A stretch of DNA of 64,000 nucleotides from Flexivirga endophytica (GCF_014640635.1 NZ_BMHI01000003.1:645500-709499); one strand, 5' to 3'. Counted from the stretch's first letter, positions 8,760 through 17,853 are shown. Numbers and translations: made by a program. Notes: a model not told the origin generated them from the sequence alone.

Positions 8760-9568
8760 TGCAGCCACCCCACGTGGTCGTGCAGCAGGGCGTAGCCGAC
8801 GAACGCGACGGAGTCGAGCACGGCGTGGGTGATGATCAACGGAAGAACTCTCCTGGTGCGTAGATAGACGGTGGCGAGGATCAGCCCCATCACGATGTTG
8901 CCGGCGAATCCGCCGAACCCCTGATAGAGGTGGTAACTGCCGCGGATGACCGCGGAGCAGACGATGATCGCCGGCAGCCGCCAGCCGGCCTGGCTCCACC
9001 GGGTGAAGAGGTAGCCGACCATGACGACTTCCTCGGCGATGGCGTTCTGGGCCGCCGAGAGCAGCAGCACCGGAGCCGCCCACCAGTGGCTGCCGAGGTC
9101 GGCAGCCACCACGGTCGTGTTGAAGCCGAGGTCGCGCGCCACGACATACAGCACGAGGCCGGGTATGCCGATCACCAACGCGGTCCCCAGCCCCCACGCG
9201 ATGTCGTGGCCCGGGCGGGAGCGGTCGATCCCGAGGTATGCCGCGGGCCGGCGGATCTCCCGGCCGAGCAGGTGGATCGCCAGCAGCGCCGGCACGACGC
9301 CGAGGCCGATCCCGACCAGTTGGTAGGTCAGATCGAGCCAGGACTGGGTGGCCTGCGAGTTGTTCAGTGACGAGGTCTGGTGGTTGAGCGCCGTGGTCGA
9401 CTGCAGCATCCGGATGATCGACAGGATCGAGTAGATCGCCGATGCTCCGAGGCTGAGCAGCAGCACCAGGACGGTCTCGGTGACGAGCGTGCGGCGCGGG
9501 AGCTTGCTCTCCGGCGCGGTGAGCGGTCCCCGCCACAGCGTGCGCACTTCACGCGTCAGGGCCGTCAC
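8756..9568 (-). CDS. CPBP-family intramembrane metalloprotease
   Basis: 270-aa membrane protein of the CPBP/Abi (Rce1-like) family. It carries the EExxxR-type signature as EEVVMVGYLFTR and two further conserved His regions, YHLYQGF and HAVLDS, which in the family supply the metal site within the membrane. It has about seven or eight membrane segments. The start is the GTG at 9568; there is no good SD, and a TTATAT −10-like element lies six bases upstream, so the mRNA may be leaderless. A 24-bp-arm hairpin ends just upstream. It is the first gene of a three-gene coupled operon with an ABC ATPase and a membrane protein. Confidence 0.87.
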   Translation of the reverse strand: MTALTREVRTLWRGPLTAPESKLPRRTLVTETVLVLLLSLGASAIYSILSIIRMLQSTTALNHQTSSLNNSQATQSWLDLTYQLVGIGLGVVPALLAIHLLGREIRRPAAYLGIDRSRPGHDIAWGLGTALVIGIPGLVLYVVARDLGFNTTVVAADLGSHWWAAPVLLLSAAQNAIAEEVVMVGYLFTRWSQAGWRLPAIIVCSAVIRGSYHLYQGFGGFAGNIVMGLILATVYLRTRRVLPLIITHAVLDSVAFVGYALLHDHVGWLQ

Positions 9569-9578
9569 CTGGCCATAT

Positions 9579-9631
9579 AACCACCTGACCCTGGGCGGCC
9601 GCAGGTCGCGGCCGTCCAGGGTCGGGTGGTT
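9579..9631 (-). terminator. strong hairpin after the sunset-domain gene
   Basis: Inverted repeat with 24-nt arms at 9579-9602 and 9608-9631, 22 of 24 positions paired, and a 5-nt loop AGGTC. It begins 17 bases after the stop of the leftward sunset-domain gene and ends ten bases before the GTG of the CPBP gene. It most likely terminates the upstream transcript and insulates the operon. It lacks a U-tract, as is common in high-GC actinobacteria. Confidence 0.75.
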
Positions 9632-9647
9632 GTGCCGGGTTCAGCGG

Positions 9648-12044
9648 TCAGCGCCGCCGGTGGTCCCAGTGCTTGAAGCCCGCCTTCTTGGCGGCTTCCT
9701 CGTCGGTGAACCACACCTCGGCCGCGGTCCGCTCGTAGTGCGGGCTGTCGGCCGTGTGGAACAACATCGAGTCGGCGTTGCCCTTGATCGTATGGCGCTC
9801 CGACGGCGCGCTGCCGTCCTCACGCGGCGATCCGGCGCCCTCGCCGAACTGGTCCTGCATCGGGTCGCGTTCGGTCGGAGCACTGGTTGCCGGGGCGCTG
9901 GTCGCCGCGGCGTCCGTTGCCGAGGCGCTGGTAGAACCAGTGGCTCCGCTCGCGTCCGTCGAAGCTGCGCCGACGACCGGTGCCGCTGCGGTCGCGCCCG
10001 ACTCTCCGGCAGCAGTGTCCGACGTTCCGCTCGCGGCGGCAGCGCCGGCGGCGCCAGTGGCTGCGGTCCCGGTCACTCCCGTGACGGCAGGGCCGGGGTG
10101 GCTCGTGCCCACGGTGTAGGACGTGCCACCTGATGCGGTCTCCGAGCCGGCGGTGGTGCTGCCTGCTGCGGAGTCCGAGCCGGCGGTCGTGCTGTCCGCC
10201 GCGGGCCCGGTGCCGGCCGTCGTGCTACCAGCCGAACCCGTTCCGGCCGAACTCGCGCCCGCCGGGCCAGTGCCGGTCCCGGCTGAACCTGCGCCCGCCG
10301 AACCAGTGCCGGTCCCAGACGTGTCCGAGCCGGTCGAACCCGCTCCGACGGAGCCGCGCTTGTCGCGGTTCCAGTGCGCGAAACCGGCCGAGGTGGCTGC
10401 TTTCTCGTCCCGGAACCAGACCGCTGCGCTGGTGGCGTCGTACCGCGGGCTGTCCTGGGTGTGGAACAGCATCGAATCGGCGTTGCCCTTGATGCCGAAG
10501 CCGTCGGGTGCCGAACCGTCCGGACGCGGCGACGCCGCGCCTTCGCCGAAGCGCTCGGTCATCGGGTCCGAACCGGAGGTCGATCCCGCCGAACCGGACG
10601 TCGATCCCGCCGATCCCGCCGTCGTGCCGGTGGATGAATCAACCGAGTAGCCGACCTTCTCGCCGGGCGTCGCAGCTGACGGTGCGTCAGTGGACGTCCT
10701 GTCGTCCGCCTTCACTTCATCGGTCTTCGCGTCGGCTGCCTTCGCGTCGTCGGCTTTCGCGTCACCCGACGTCGCGTCGTCGTCGTGCCGCGAAGCCGCG
10801 ACGGCTGCCGCGCCTCCGCCGGCCACCGCTGCACCACCGGCTACGGCATACCCGGCGGTGTGCCCACCGGACGAGTCGCCGGAGGAGTCGGCTGCCGATG
10901 CGTCAGCGGCCGCAGCTGCGGTGCCGGTGCCGCCACCAGTGACCGTGCCGCCGCCGGTGGCCGTGTCGGCCTCACCGCCGGTGCCTGCGTCGGCCGCACT
11001 GCCGGTGCCTGGGTCGGGCGCGATCGAACCAGCCGCGGGATGCCGAACCTCGGTGTCCTGGAACTCGTTGTCGTCGCGCCGAGCCGCGGACGCGGCACTC
11101 TCCGGCGGTGCGTCAGCCTGCCGCGGTGTCGGGTCGTCGTTCCGCGCGGCGATCTCTTCGTCGCTGCCGCCACCACGTGCGGTGCCGTCGACCGCTGCGG
11201 CGCTGGTCACCCGCTGCGGGTCGGTCGCGGTCGGAAGCGGCGGCTGCGCGTCGCTCACGCTCTGCGGTTGGGCGGACGCCGTCCCCGATACTGATCCGTC
11301 GACCGGCTCACCGGTCGGGGAGTGTGCGGTGTCGACAGCGTCGTGCACGTCGTCGAACTCGTCGGAGCCGTCGGCCGGCAACGCGGAGTGGCGGCCCTGG
11401 GCGCCCTGGCCGCGCTGGTCCTGCGAGACGACCGGAACAGCGGTCGTCGGCGCGTCGGGGCCGGTCCCCGGTCCAGCACCTGCACCAGTACCGGCGTCGG
11501 CCTCGCGGCCGGCGGCCGCACCCTGGACCGGCTCGCCGGCCGGCATCGCCGAAGCGGACTCCGGGGTCGGGTCAGCGGCCGAGCCGTAGTTGGTCGTGGT
11601 GTGGGTCGTGCCACTCGCTGCGTCACCCGCGCCCGCGGATCCAGCACCGGCGTCGTCGATAGCAGCGCTGTCGGCGCCCGCCCTGTCCGCGCCCGCCCTG
11701 TCCGCGCCCGCCCTGTCCGCGCCCGCACTATCAGCAGCCGCATCACGGCTCGTCGCGTGGTCGTCGGACGACGAGGAGCCGGCAACTGCAGCCGCACCAC
11801 CGGCAGCAGCAGCGCCTCCGGTCGCCGCGGCCGCGCCGCCTGCAGCGCCTCGGGAACCGGTCGATTCCGAACCTGATCGGTCACCGGCAGACCGGCCGCT
11901 ACCCGCTCGGTCCTCACCGGACGCGTGGCGCCCGACCTGCCCCTGCCGCTCGGTGGTTTCGCTCTTCGAGCTCCTCCCTCGCATCAAGAACCAGATGATC
12001 AGCGCGATGATGATCACCGCAATGATGATCCAAACCCACACCAT
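9648..12044 (-). CDS. membrane-anchored low-complexity protein with two sunset domains
   Basis: 798 aa. The N terminus is a single membrane segment (WIIIAVIIIALIIWFL) followed by RGRSSK. Residues ~60-490 are Ala/Gly/Ser/Thr/Asp-rich low complexity, including a perfect pentapeptide run (GADRA). Two related ~70-aa modules follow, at about 490-563 and 725-798. Each reads roughly DPM..-FGEGA-SPR-DGSAP then IKGNADSMLFHT-DSP-Y followed by a VWF and HW ending; this is the actinobacterial sunset domain, whose function is unknown to me. A second low-complexity linker separates them. An AAAGGAG ribosome binding site nine bases before the ATG at 12044 fixes the start. It diverges from the amidohydrolase gene. 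An envelope or nucleoid-tethering scaffold is possible but unproven. Confidence 0.82.
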   Translation of the reverse strand: MVWVWIIIAVIIIALIIWFLMRGRSSKSETTERQGQVGRHASGEDRAGSGRSAGDRSGSESTGSRGAAGGAAAATGGAAAAGGAAAVAGSSSSDDHATSRDAAADSAGADRAGADRAGADRAGADSAAIDDAGAGSAGAGDAASGTTHTTTNYGSAADPTPESASAMPAGEPVQGAAAGREADAGTGAGAGPGTGPDAPTTAVPVVSQDQRGQGAQGRHSALPADGSDEFDDVHDAVDTAHSPTGEPVDGSVSGTASAQPQSVSDAQPPLPTATDPQRVTSAAAVDGTARGGGSDEEIAARNDDPTPRQADAPPESAASAARRDDNEFQDTEVRHPAAGSIAPDPGTGSAADAGTGGEADTATGGGTVTGGGTGTAAAAADASAADSSGDSSGGHTAGYAVAGGAAVAGGGAAAVAASRHDDDATSGDAKADDAKAADAKTDEVKADDRTSTDAPSAATPGEKVGYSVDSSTGTTAGSAGSTSGSAGSTSGSDPMTERFGEGAASPRPDGSAPDGFGIKGNADSMLFHTQDSPRYDATSAAVWFRDEKAATSAGFAHWNRDKRGSVGAGSTGSDTSGTGTGSAGAGSAGTGTGPAGASSAGTGSAGSTTAGTGPAADSTTAGSDSAAGSTTAGSETASGGTSYTVGTSHPGPAVTGVTGTAATGAAGAAAASGTSDTAAGESGATAAAPVVGAASTDASGATGSTSASATDAAATSAPATSAPTERDPMQDQFGEGAGSPREDGSAPSERHTIKGNADSMLFHTADSPHYERTAAEVWFTDEEAAKKAGFKHWDHRRR
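11674..11733 (+). repeat. four-copy 15-bp tandem repeat in coding sequence
   Basis: Units GCGCCCGCCCTGTCC at 11674, 11689 and 11704 are identical, and a diverged fourth copy ends at 11733. On the coding (minus) strand they encode the pentapeptide GADRA repeated in frame. A 15-bp period keeps the frame when copy number changes, so the length can vary without loss of the protein. Confidence 0.9.
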
Positions 12045-12143
12045 TTTGACCGACTCCTTTCATGGAGAACGTCGACGGATGTCGGCATCCGGACCCGGAC
12101 ACCGATCACCATTCCCCTCCTATCCCTCCCTAAGCTGGCCGCC

Positions 12144-13736
12144 GTGTCAACACTCTTCCGCCATCCGCGCGTCTTCACCGGTGACCCGAGCCGGCCGTTC
12201 GTCACCGGAATCCTGGTCGAGAACGACCGGATCACCGCCGTCGGAGACGGTGCCGAGCTCGCCACCACGCACAGCCCCTCCGACATCGTCGAGCTGCCCG
12301 GCGAGGTCGTCCTCCCGGGCATGCACGACGCGCACATCCACACGGCGGGCATCGCCCGGTCCCTCGTGTCGGTCGACCTGCGCGGTGCCAGATCGTTGCA
12401 GGACGCGCTGGAGCGGGTGCGCGAGCACGCGCAGTCGTTGCCGGCCGGCGCCTGGATCTTCGGCGGCCGTTGGGACAGCAACAAGTGGGAGCGCCCGGTG
12501 CAGCCCACCGCGGCCGACCTCGACACCGTCAGCGGCGACCACCCGATCGCGCTGTCGAGCATCGACGGACACACCATGTGGGCCAACTCCGAGGCGCTGC
12601 GCCGAGCCGGCATCGTCGCGTCGTGGCCGGACCCGCCCGGCGGTATGGCAGTCCGCGACGCAGGCGGCAACCCCACCGGCATCCTGCGTGAGTCGGCACA
12701 GGACCCCATCGGCGACATCGCCGCCGGACCGGACGCGGGCGACCTGCCCCGGTTGCTGCTGGCTGCCCAGGAGCACCTGCTGTCGGTCGGGCTGACCGCG
12801 GTCACCGACCTCAACGGCGAGGAGGCCCGGGCGGCATACATCCAGCTCCACCAGGCCGGCGAACTCGCGATCCGGGTCGTCAAGGGCATCCCGATGGAGG
12901 CGCTCGACCTGGCGATCCAGCAGGGTCGGCGTACCGGCGACGGCGACGACTGGTTACGCGTCGGGCCGGTCAAGCTATTCAGCGACGGTGCGCTCGGCTC
13001 GCGTACCTGCCACATGAGCCGCGGCTTCGCCGACGACCCCACCAACCTCGGTATGGCGGTCATGACCCACCGGCAGATGTATGACGCCGCACGCGCCGCC
13101 GTCGACGCCGGTATCGCCGTCGCGACCCACGCGATCGGTGACCAGGCGTGCCATGACGTGCTGGAAGTCTATGAGCAGATCCGCCGCGACACCGGCACGA
13201 CCCTGCCGCTGAGCATCGAGCACACGCAGTACCTCCAGCCCGGCGACGTGGCGCGTCTGCGGAAGTGGGACGTCACCGCGTCCATGCAGCCCACGCACTG
13301 CACCAGCGACATCGACCTGGTGCGTTCGCTTCTTCCGGATCACGACCTCGTCGCGTACGGCTGGCGCTCCGTGTTGGATGCCGGTGTCGACCTGGCGTTC
13401 GGTTCGGATGCGCCTGTCGAGGAGGCGAATCCGTTCCACGGCATACATGCCGCGGTGACCCGGCAGCGCGGCGACAACACGCCTGAGGGCGGCTTCCAGC
13501 CCGACGAGCGCGTCACCGTCGCCGAGGCCATCGCCGGCTACACGACCGGTCCGGCCAAGCTCACCGGCGCCGCCGGCGATCGCGGCATGCTGACCGCCGG
13601 GATGCTCGCGGACTTCATCGCCGTGGACACCGACATCACCGATCCCGCGATCCTCGCCGACGAGCCGGTGCGCATCCGGGAGGCTCAGGTGCTGCAGTCG
13701 GTCGTCGGCGGCGAAACACGCTGGCAACGCGACTGA
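12144..13736 (+). CDS. metal-dependent amidohydrolase (YtcJ-like, Amidohydro_3)
   Basis: 530-aa cytoplasmic TIM-barrel hydrolase of the YtcJ-type amidohydrolase 3 family. The HxH metal motif sits at 64-66 (HDAHIH), with later conserved elements GPVKLFSDGALGS (metal-bridging Lys region), SIEHTQYL and FGSDAPVE (metal-binding Asp). The N-terminal strand region (FTGD... LVENDRITAVGDG) and the C-terminal MLADFIAVD are the usual small beta sandwich. The start is taken as the GTG at 12144 because the product then begins like family members; the longer frame upstream overlaps the divergent gene. No operon partner. Substrate unknown; deacylases and formamide hydrolases occur in the family. Confidence 0.88.
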   Translation: MSTLFRHPRVFTGDPSRPFVTGILVENDRITAVGDGAELATTHSPSDIVELPGEVVLPGMHDAHIHTAGIARSLVSVDLRGARSLQDALERVREHAQSLPAGAWIFGGRWDSNKWERPVQPTAADLDTVSGDHPIALSSIDGHTMWANSEALRRAGIVASWPDPPGGMAVRDAGGNPTGILRESAQDPIGDIAAGPDAGDLPRLLLAAQEHLLSVGLTAVTDLNGEEARAAYIQLHQAGELAIRVVKGIPMEALDLAIQQGRRTGDGDDWLRVGPVKLFSDGALGSRTCHMSRGFADDPTNLGMAVMTHRQMYDAARAAVDAGIAVATHAIGDQACHDVLEVYEQIRRDTGTTLPLSIEHTQYLQPGDVARLRKWDVTASMQPTHCTSDIDLVRSLLPDHDLVAYGWRSVLDAGVDLAFGSDAPVEEANPFHGIHAAVTRQRGDNTPEGGFQPDERVTVAEAIAGYTTGPAKLTGAAGDRGMLTAGMLADFIAVDTDITDPAILADEPVRIREAQVLQSVVGGETRWQRD

Positions 13737-13758
13737 TTCGGGCCGAGACGGGCAGTGC

Positions 13759-15093
13759 TCAGCCGACGTCCCCGTGATCGGGCGGCGTTGTGTAGTGCGT
13801 CCACATGACGTCGATGAGAGTGCGTTCGGCGTGTGATCTGGTCGGTGGCGGTATACCGGGTGGACTCGGTGGGTGACTGGCTGCGACCAGCCCGCCGGTC
13901 GAGGTGGTGGTGCGGGTGGCGTCGCCGGTGACATGGTGGTCGGGGTGTTCTTTGACGTAATTGCACCGCTCACACAGCCCTTGGCCATTGCGTTCGTCGG
14001 TCGGACCGCCGTCGGCGTAAGGGGTGATGTGGTCGATGTGCCGGATCGGCGCTGAACAGAACGGGGTCCGGCAGGTCTGGTCGCGCAGTCTGATGAATTT
14101 TGCGAGTAGTCCGGTGAAGGTGCGGGCCCGTGACTCCATGCCGACCAGGTCGCCGGAGCCGGGGAAGGTGAACAACCGCCGCACCTGGGTCTGCTGGTCC
14201 GGGTCGTCGCCGACCCATTCACGGGCGAGGTCGGCGGGGATCGGCCCGTAGTCGGGGACGTATGCCGGCGCGTCGCCGGTCAGGCTGTCCAACGGCATCA
14301 CGAGGTTGACCTCGACGTCGGCGCCGTCTGCGGGTGCGCGGCCGGTGATGCGTTCGACGAGGGCGTCTGCCATGACCTGGCCGCGCGGATGCTCGGGTGT
14401 GGCATGGGATTTCGCGTATGCCGACAGTGCGGCATAGCAGGCCACGCCGTCCTTGACCGGCAACAGTGCAGTCAGTCGCGTCATGCAGTCCGGCGCCGGT
14501 CGCAGGGTGACGCGACGCTCGGATTCGGCGCGAGCTCGACGTGCGGTGAACGCCTCGGGATCCAGCCGGTAAGCATGCTCGCGGGCCGATCCCTCCAGCC
14601 GCTGGTGGCTCACCGTGCCGAGTTGGTCGGCGACGGCGGCATCGACGGTGGCGCGGTCATCCCGCGACAGGCACGCGGTCTCCCGGCAGAGGGCGGTGAC
14701 GTCCCATTCGGAGATGACGCCGGCGGCCAGCGCTTCCCGGGTGTGCGGCATCTCTTCGGTCACGGCGTGCGCGAGGCCGAGCAGCCGGGAACCCAGGTGC
14801 GGCGCGGACCGGCGGGCGGCGGCGACCTGGGAGCCGACCATCCGGGCGGTGTCGGCCTTGCTGATGCCGTGCTCGAGGTCGCGTGAGCGTTGGATCGTGT
14901 GCGCGGCCACCGCCGCTCGGGCCTGGCGGGCGCACAGGGCGTTCTTCAGCTCTTCGCAGGCGCGGATCTCGGCGAACAGGTCCTCGGCGTCGACCGCGAC
15001 GTCTCCGTCGAGTCGGTCGTGGAACGCGCGTACGGCAGTCGCATCGAGGACGCCAGCTGCGCCCTCGATCGCATCTGTCGATTCATCGCTCAT
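13759..15093 (-). CDS. DUF222 / HNH endonuclease (13E12-type)
   Basis: 444-aa member of the actinobacterial 13E12 repeat family: an N-terminal alpha-helical DUF222 region (~10-330) and a C-terminal HNH nuclease. The nuclease motif is intact: CRTPFCSAPIRHIDHI, then N...GLCERCN..K, giving the two Cys pairs and the His-Asn-His frame. These genes are multicopy in actinobacterial genomes and their role is not established. ATG 15093 is used because the alternative GTG at 15132 lies inside an inverted repeat. A second family member lies at 63.1 kb. The C-terminal tail is Pro/Thr-rich, as is typical. Confidence 0.88.
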   Translation of the reverse strand: MSDESTDAIEGAAGVLDATAVRAFHDRLDGDVAVDAEDLFAEIRACEELKNALCARQARAAVAAHTIQRSRDLEHGISKADTARMVGSQVAAARRSAPHLGSRLLGLAHAVTEEMPHTREALAAGVISEWDVTALCRETACLSRDDRATVDAAVADQLGTVSHQRLEGSAREHAYRLDPEAFTARRARAESERRVTLRPAPDCMTRLTALLPVKDGVACYAALSAYAKSHATPEHPRGQVMADALVERITGRAPADGADVEVNLVMPLDSLTGDAPAYVPDYGPIPADLAREWVGDDPDQQTQVRRLFTFPGSGDLVGMESRARTFTGLLAKFIRLRDQTCRTPFCSAPIRHIDHITPYADGGPTDERNGQGLCERCNYVKEHPDHHVTGDATRTTTSTGGLVAASHPPSPPGIPPPTRSHAERTLIDVMWTHYTTPPDHGDVG

Positions 15094-15122
15094 GTGTTCG
15101 ATTCTTTCACGAATCTCCTTGA

Positions 15123-15155
15123 TGCACAACACTTTTCATTAGCCAATGTTGTGCA
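15123..15155. promoter_or_regulatory. inverted repeat upstream of the DUF222/HNH gene
   Basis: Perfect 8-bp arms TGCACAAC (15123-15130) and GTTGTGCA (15148-15155) with a 17-nt AT-richer spacer, 30-60 bases upstream of the HNH start. Its position suits an operator. No local regulator is an obvious candidate. Confidence 0.4.
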
Positions 15156-15324
15156 CATCCCCCGCTTGCCGGCGCCTTCGTCCACAGTGGGCAGGGTAGA
15201 GATGTGGACAGTGAGCTGCAGGCGTGTCAACTTCGAGCGCCCGACCCGGATGACCTCTCATGTCGCCGCCACCCGCACAGACGAACCCGCCCTCCCGAAC
15301 GACTCCGGAGCGGGCCCTGCCCGC

Positions 15325-15861
15325 TCAATCTGACGGCGGAGCGAGGCATTTCTCGAACAACGTCGCGCTGAACCACTGTCCGTCGAAGTCATGACGCCCG
15401 ACCTCGACGTACCCGAGGCCGCGGTAGAAATCTCGCAATCGATGGTTGGACTCGACACAGTCGAGTCGCATCACACCGATGCCGTCCGTCGTCGCCCGAG
15501 CCTCCGCCCACGCCAATAGAGCCGCACCGGTTCCGGCCACCGCGGTGCGACGGTCGACCATCAACCCGTGCACAAAGCGCGCGGCGCCGGACGGGATGTC
15601 CGGCCAGACGTCCTCATCAGTAGCGAGATATCGGAGCGCCCCGACGACCACGTGCGACGCTGCAACACCGACGAACCACTCGCCTCGACAGACCTGTGCG
15701 GCGATCTCATCGACGGAGACCTCACCGACGCCCCATTGCTCGATGCCGCGTTCAGCGAGCCACCGCTCGCAGCCCGACCTCATCGCGTACAGCACTGCCA
15801 CGTCGGGCTGCGCTGCAGGTCGGACATCGGCGAGGACACAAGCCACGCAGCATGATCTCAC
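15325..15861 (-). CDS. GNAT-family N-acetyltransferase
   Basis: 178-aa single-domain GNAT. The fold is visible as an N-terminal helix pair (AVLYAMRSGCERWLAERG), central strands (EWFVGVAASHVVVGALRYL), motif A region HGLMVDRRTAVAGTGAALLAWAEARA, where the acetyl-CoA pyrophosphate loop is RTAVAGTGA, and the C-terminal motif B LRDFYRGLGYVEVG. The substrate cannot be told. The start at the GTG 15861 is the longest and lacks a clear SD; a later GTG is possible. It stands alone between the DUF222 gene and a two-component system on the same strand. Confidence 0.82.
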   Translation of the reverse strand: MRSCCVACVLADVRPAAQPDVAVLYAMRSGCERWLAERGIEQWGVGEVSVDEIAAQVCRGEWFVGVAASHVVVGALRYLATDEDVWPDIPSGAARFVHGLMVDRRTAVAGTGAALLAWAEARATTDGIGVMRLDCVESNHRLRDFYRGLGYVEVGRHDFDGQWFSATLFEKCLAPPSD

Positions 15862-15901
15862 GGACGAGTGACCGCCGGCTCCGGCTCATCACTCCAGCTC
15901 A

Positions 15902-16645
15902 TCACTCCGGCGCGCGCTCACCCGGGCGCACCAGCCCGGCTTCGTACGCGGCAATCACCGCTTGCGCACGGTCCCGGGCGCCCAGCTTGGCGAGGATCCG
16001 GTTGATGTGCGTCTTGACCGTGCCCTCGGAGACGAAGAACAACTGCGCGATCTGCGCGTTGGACTTCCCGTGCGCGATCTCACGCAGCACCTCCACCTCA
16101 CGCGCGGTGAGCGTGGCCAGCAGGCCGGCCCCGGACCCGGCCTCGCCAGGCGGCGGGCGGCGGGTGAAGTCCTCGATCAGTCGACGGGTGATGCTCGGGG
16201 CAAGCAGCGTGTCACCGGCCGCGACCTGGCGGACGGCATCGACCAGCCGGTCCGGCGGAGCGGTCTTGAGCAGGAAGCCGGCGGCGCCGGCGCGCAGCGC
16301 GGCATACACGTGGCGGTCGGTGTCGAACGTCGTCAGCGCCAGCACCTTCACGGGCGACCCGGCGGCCTGCAGGGCCCGAGTCGCCTCCAGCCCGTCCATG
16401 CCCGGCATTCGCAGGTCCATCAACACCACGTCGGGCGTATGCCGTGCACACGCCGCCACGGCCGCACTGCCGTCCTCGGCCTCAGCGACCACCTCGATGC
16501 CGGGGTCGCTCTGCAGGATCATCCGGAATCCCGCACGCACCAGCGCCTGGTCGTCAGCGATGACGACACGCAACGGGGCGGCACCTCGTGCGTCCCCGGA
16601 GACGCCGACGTCACCGACCCCGTCGCCGGACTCGCGATCAGTCAT
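15902..16645 (-). CDS. NarL/LuxR-type response regulator
   Basis: 247-aa DNA-binding response regulator. The receiver domain (~25-145) has the acidic pair D31/D32, the phospho-acceptor D77 (VVLMDLRMPG), the switch Thr in ALTTFD and the conserved Lys in FLLKTAPP. A LuxR-type helix-turn-helix occupies ~178-240 (LTAREVEVLREIAHGKSNAQIA). An unusual ~24-residue Gly/Asp-rich extension precedes the receiver. Its ATG overlaps the stop of the partner kinase gene (ATGA at 16645), so the pair is translationally coupled. The target is unknown; the palindrome upstream of the kinase is a candidate for autoregulation. Confidence 0.93.
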   Translation of the reverse strand: MTDRESGDGVGDVGVSGDARGAAPLRVVIADDQALVRAGFRMILQSDPGIEVVAEAEDGSAAVAACARHTPDVVLMDLRMPGMDGLEATRALQAAGSPVKVLALTTFDTDRHVYAALRAGAAGFLLKTAPPDRLVDAVRQVAAGDTLLAPSITRRLIEDFTRRPPPGEAGSGAGLLATLTAREVEVLREIAHGKSNAQIAQLFFVSEGTVKTHINRILAKLGARDRAQAVIAAYEAGLVRPGERAPE

Positions 16646-17796
16646 CGCCCGTCACCCACCGGGATCGTGGCAGACACCCGGAAGCCACCGGTCGGCGTGG
16701 GACCGGCGTCGACCGTGCCGCCATACACCTTGGCGCGCTCGCGCGCTCCTCGCAGCCCGAGCCCGCCACCCGGTGCGACCGGTCCCTGCTCACGCGGCGG
16801 GCCGTCGTCGTCCACCGTCAGCCGGAGTATGCCGTCGGCGACGCACACCTGCGCCCGCGCGAACGGAGCGGCCGAGTGCTTGCGCACATTGGTCAGTGCC
16901 TCCTGGATGATCCGGAACGTCGCGAGCTGCGGCCCCACCGGCAGGCTGCGACCGAGGTCCGCGGCAACGTCCGCCGAGACGACAACGCCCGCGGCAGCCG
17001 ACCGCTCGAAGAGTTCCGGCAGCGCGCCGAGCCCGGGTTGCGGTCCTAGGCCTACGGATTCGTCTCCGTCGCGCAACACTCCGAGCAGCCCGGAGAGCTC
17101 ACCGAGCGCCTGCCGGCCGACGTGTTGGATGGTGCGCATCGCCTCCAGAGCCTCCGGAGCGGGCGGGCCGGCCACGCTCACCCGCTCGGCCGCACCCGCT
17201 TGCACGACCATGACCGTGACCGAGTGCGAGATGACGTCGTGCAACTCGCGCGCGATCCGGGTGCGTTCGTGTTCGGCCGCATCGCGCGCCTGCATCTCCA
17301 GCTGGGCCTCGTGCCGGACCGCCGCCTCCCGCAACCGCTCCGCCTCGCGCGTCCGCACCTGGATGGTGATCCCCGCGATGAGCGTGGCGACGACGAAGAC
17401 GAAACCGAACAGCCAGTTGCCGACACCGGCGTCGAACGCCCAGGACTGAATCGCGAACGCTGCCAAGAAGATCGCCGAAGCGAGCAATGCTTCTCGGGTC
17501 GACGCCCACGCACACACCGAGTAGACCGCGATGACCGGTGCGGCCAGCACCATCGTCCCCTGGTTGAGCGGCACACCGACGAGGGTGTCGACGGTCCCCG
17601 CGACAGCGACGGTCACCACGACCGGGATCGGACGCACTCGGCGGAATGCGAGCGCCACCGCCATGACGACCTCGAAGACCATCGCCGGCACCTTCGGTGT
17701 CAGTGCCGGAGTCAGCGCGACCTCGGCAACCGCCGCGACCGTGAGCAACCCACTGAGCGCCAGGTCGAAGCGCGACGGTCGAGTGGGTCGGTCCAT
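16642..17796 (-). CDS. sensor histidine kinase (HisKA_3 type)
   Basis: 384-aa membrane kinase. Residues ~10-150 contain about five hydrophobic segments with short loops, so it probably senses through the membrane. A coiled stretch (TREAERLREAAVRHEAQLE) leads to the HisKA_3 dimerisation box ERTRIARELHDVISHSV, with the phospho-acceptor His near residue 186. The ATP-binding domain shows EALTNVRKHS (N-box) and GGGLGLRGARERA (G-box). The start at ATG 17796 gives the family's normal N terminus; the frame continues upstream without a usable start context. The stop overlaps the response-regulator start. Confidence 0.92.
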   Translation of the reverse strand: MDRPTRPSRFDLALSGLLTVAAVAEVALTPALTPKVPAMVFEVVMAVALAFRRVRPIPVVVTVAVAGTVDTLVGVPLNQGTMVLAAPVIAVYSVCAWASTREALLASAIFLAAFAIQSWAFDAGVGNWLFGFVFVVATLIAGITIQVRTREAERLREAAVRHEAQLEMQARDAAEHERTRIARELHDVISHSVTVMVVQAGAAERVSVAGPPAPEALEAMRTIQHVGRQALGELSGLLGVLRDGDESVGLGPQPGLGALPELFERSAAAGVVVSADVAADLGRSLPVGPQLATFRIIQEALTNVRKHSAAPFARAQVCVADGILRLTVDDDGPPREQGPVAPGGGLGLRGARERAKVYGGTVDAGPTPTGGFRVSATIPVGDGR

Positions 17797-17853
17797 CCCG
17801 TCATCGTGGCCCCGCAACGGGTCGACCCGCGTCTTTTTCCGGGTGGATACGCC

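Noticed and set aside
11674..11733. Short tandem units considered as a CRISPR array
   Set aside because: The units are contiguous 15-mers without spacers, inside a coding sequence.
15885..15911. Direct repeat GCTCATCACTCC at the response-regulator 3' end
   Set aside because: Two short copies overlapping the stop codon with no promoter or gene context; not supported as a site.
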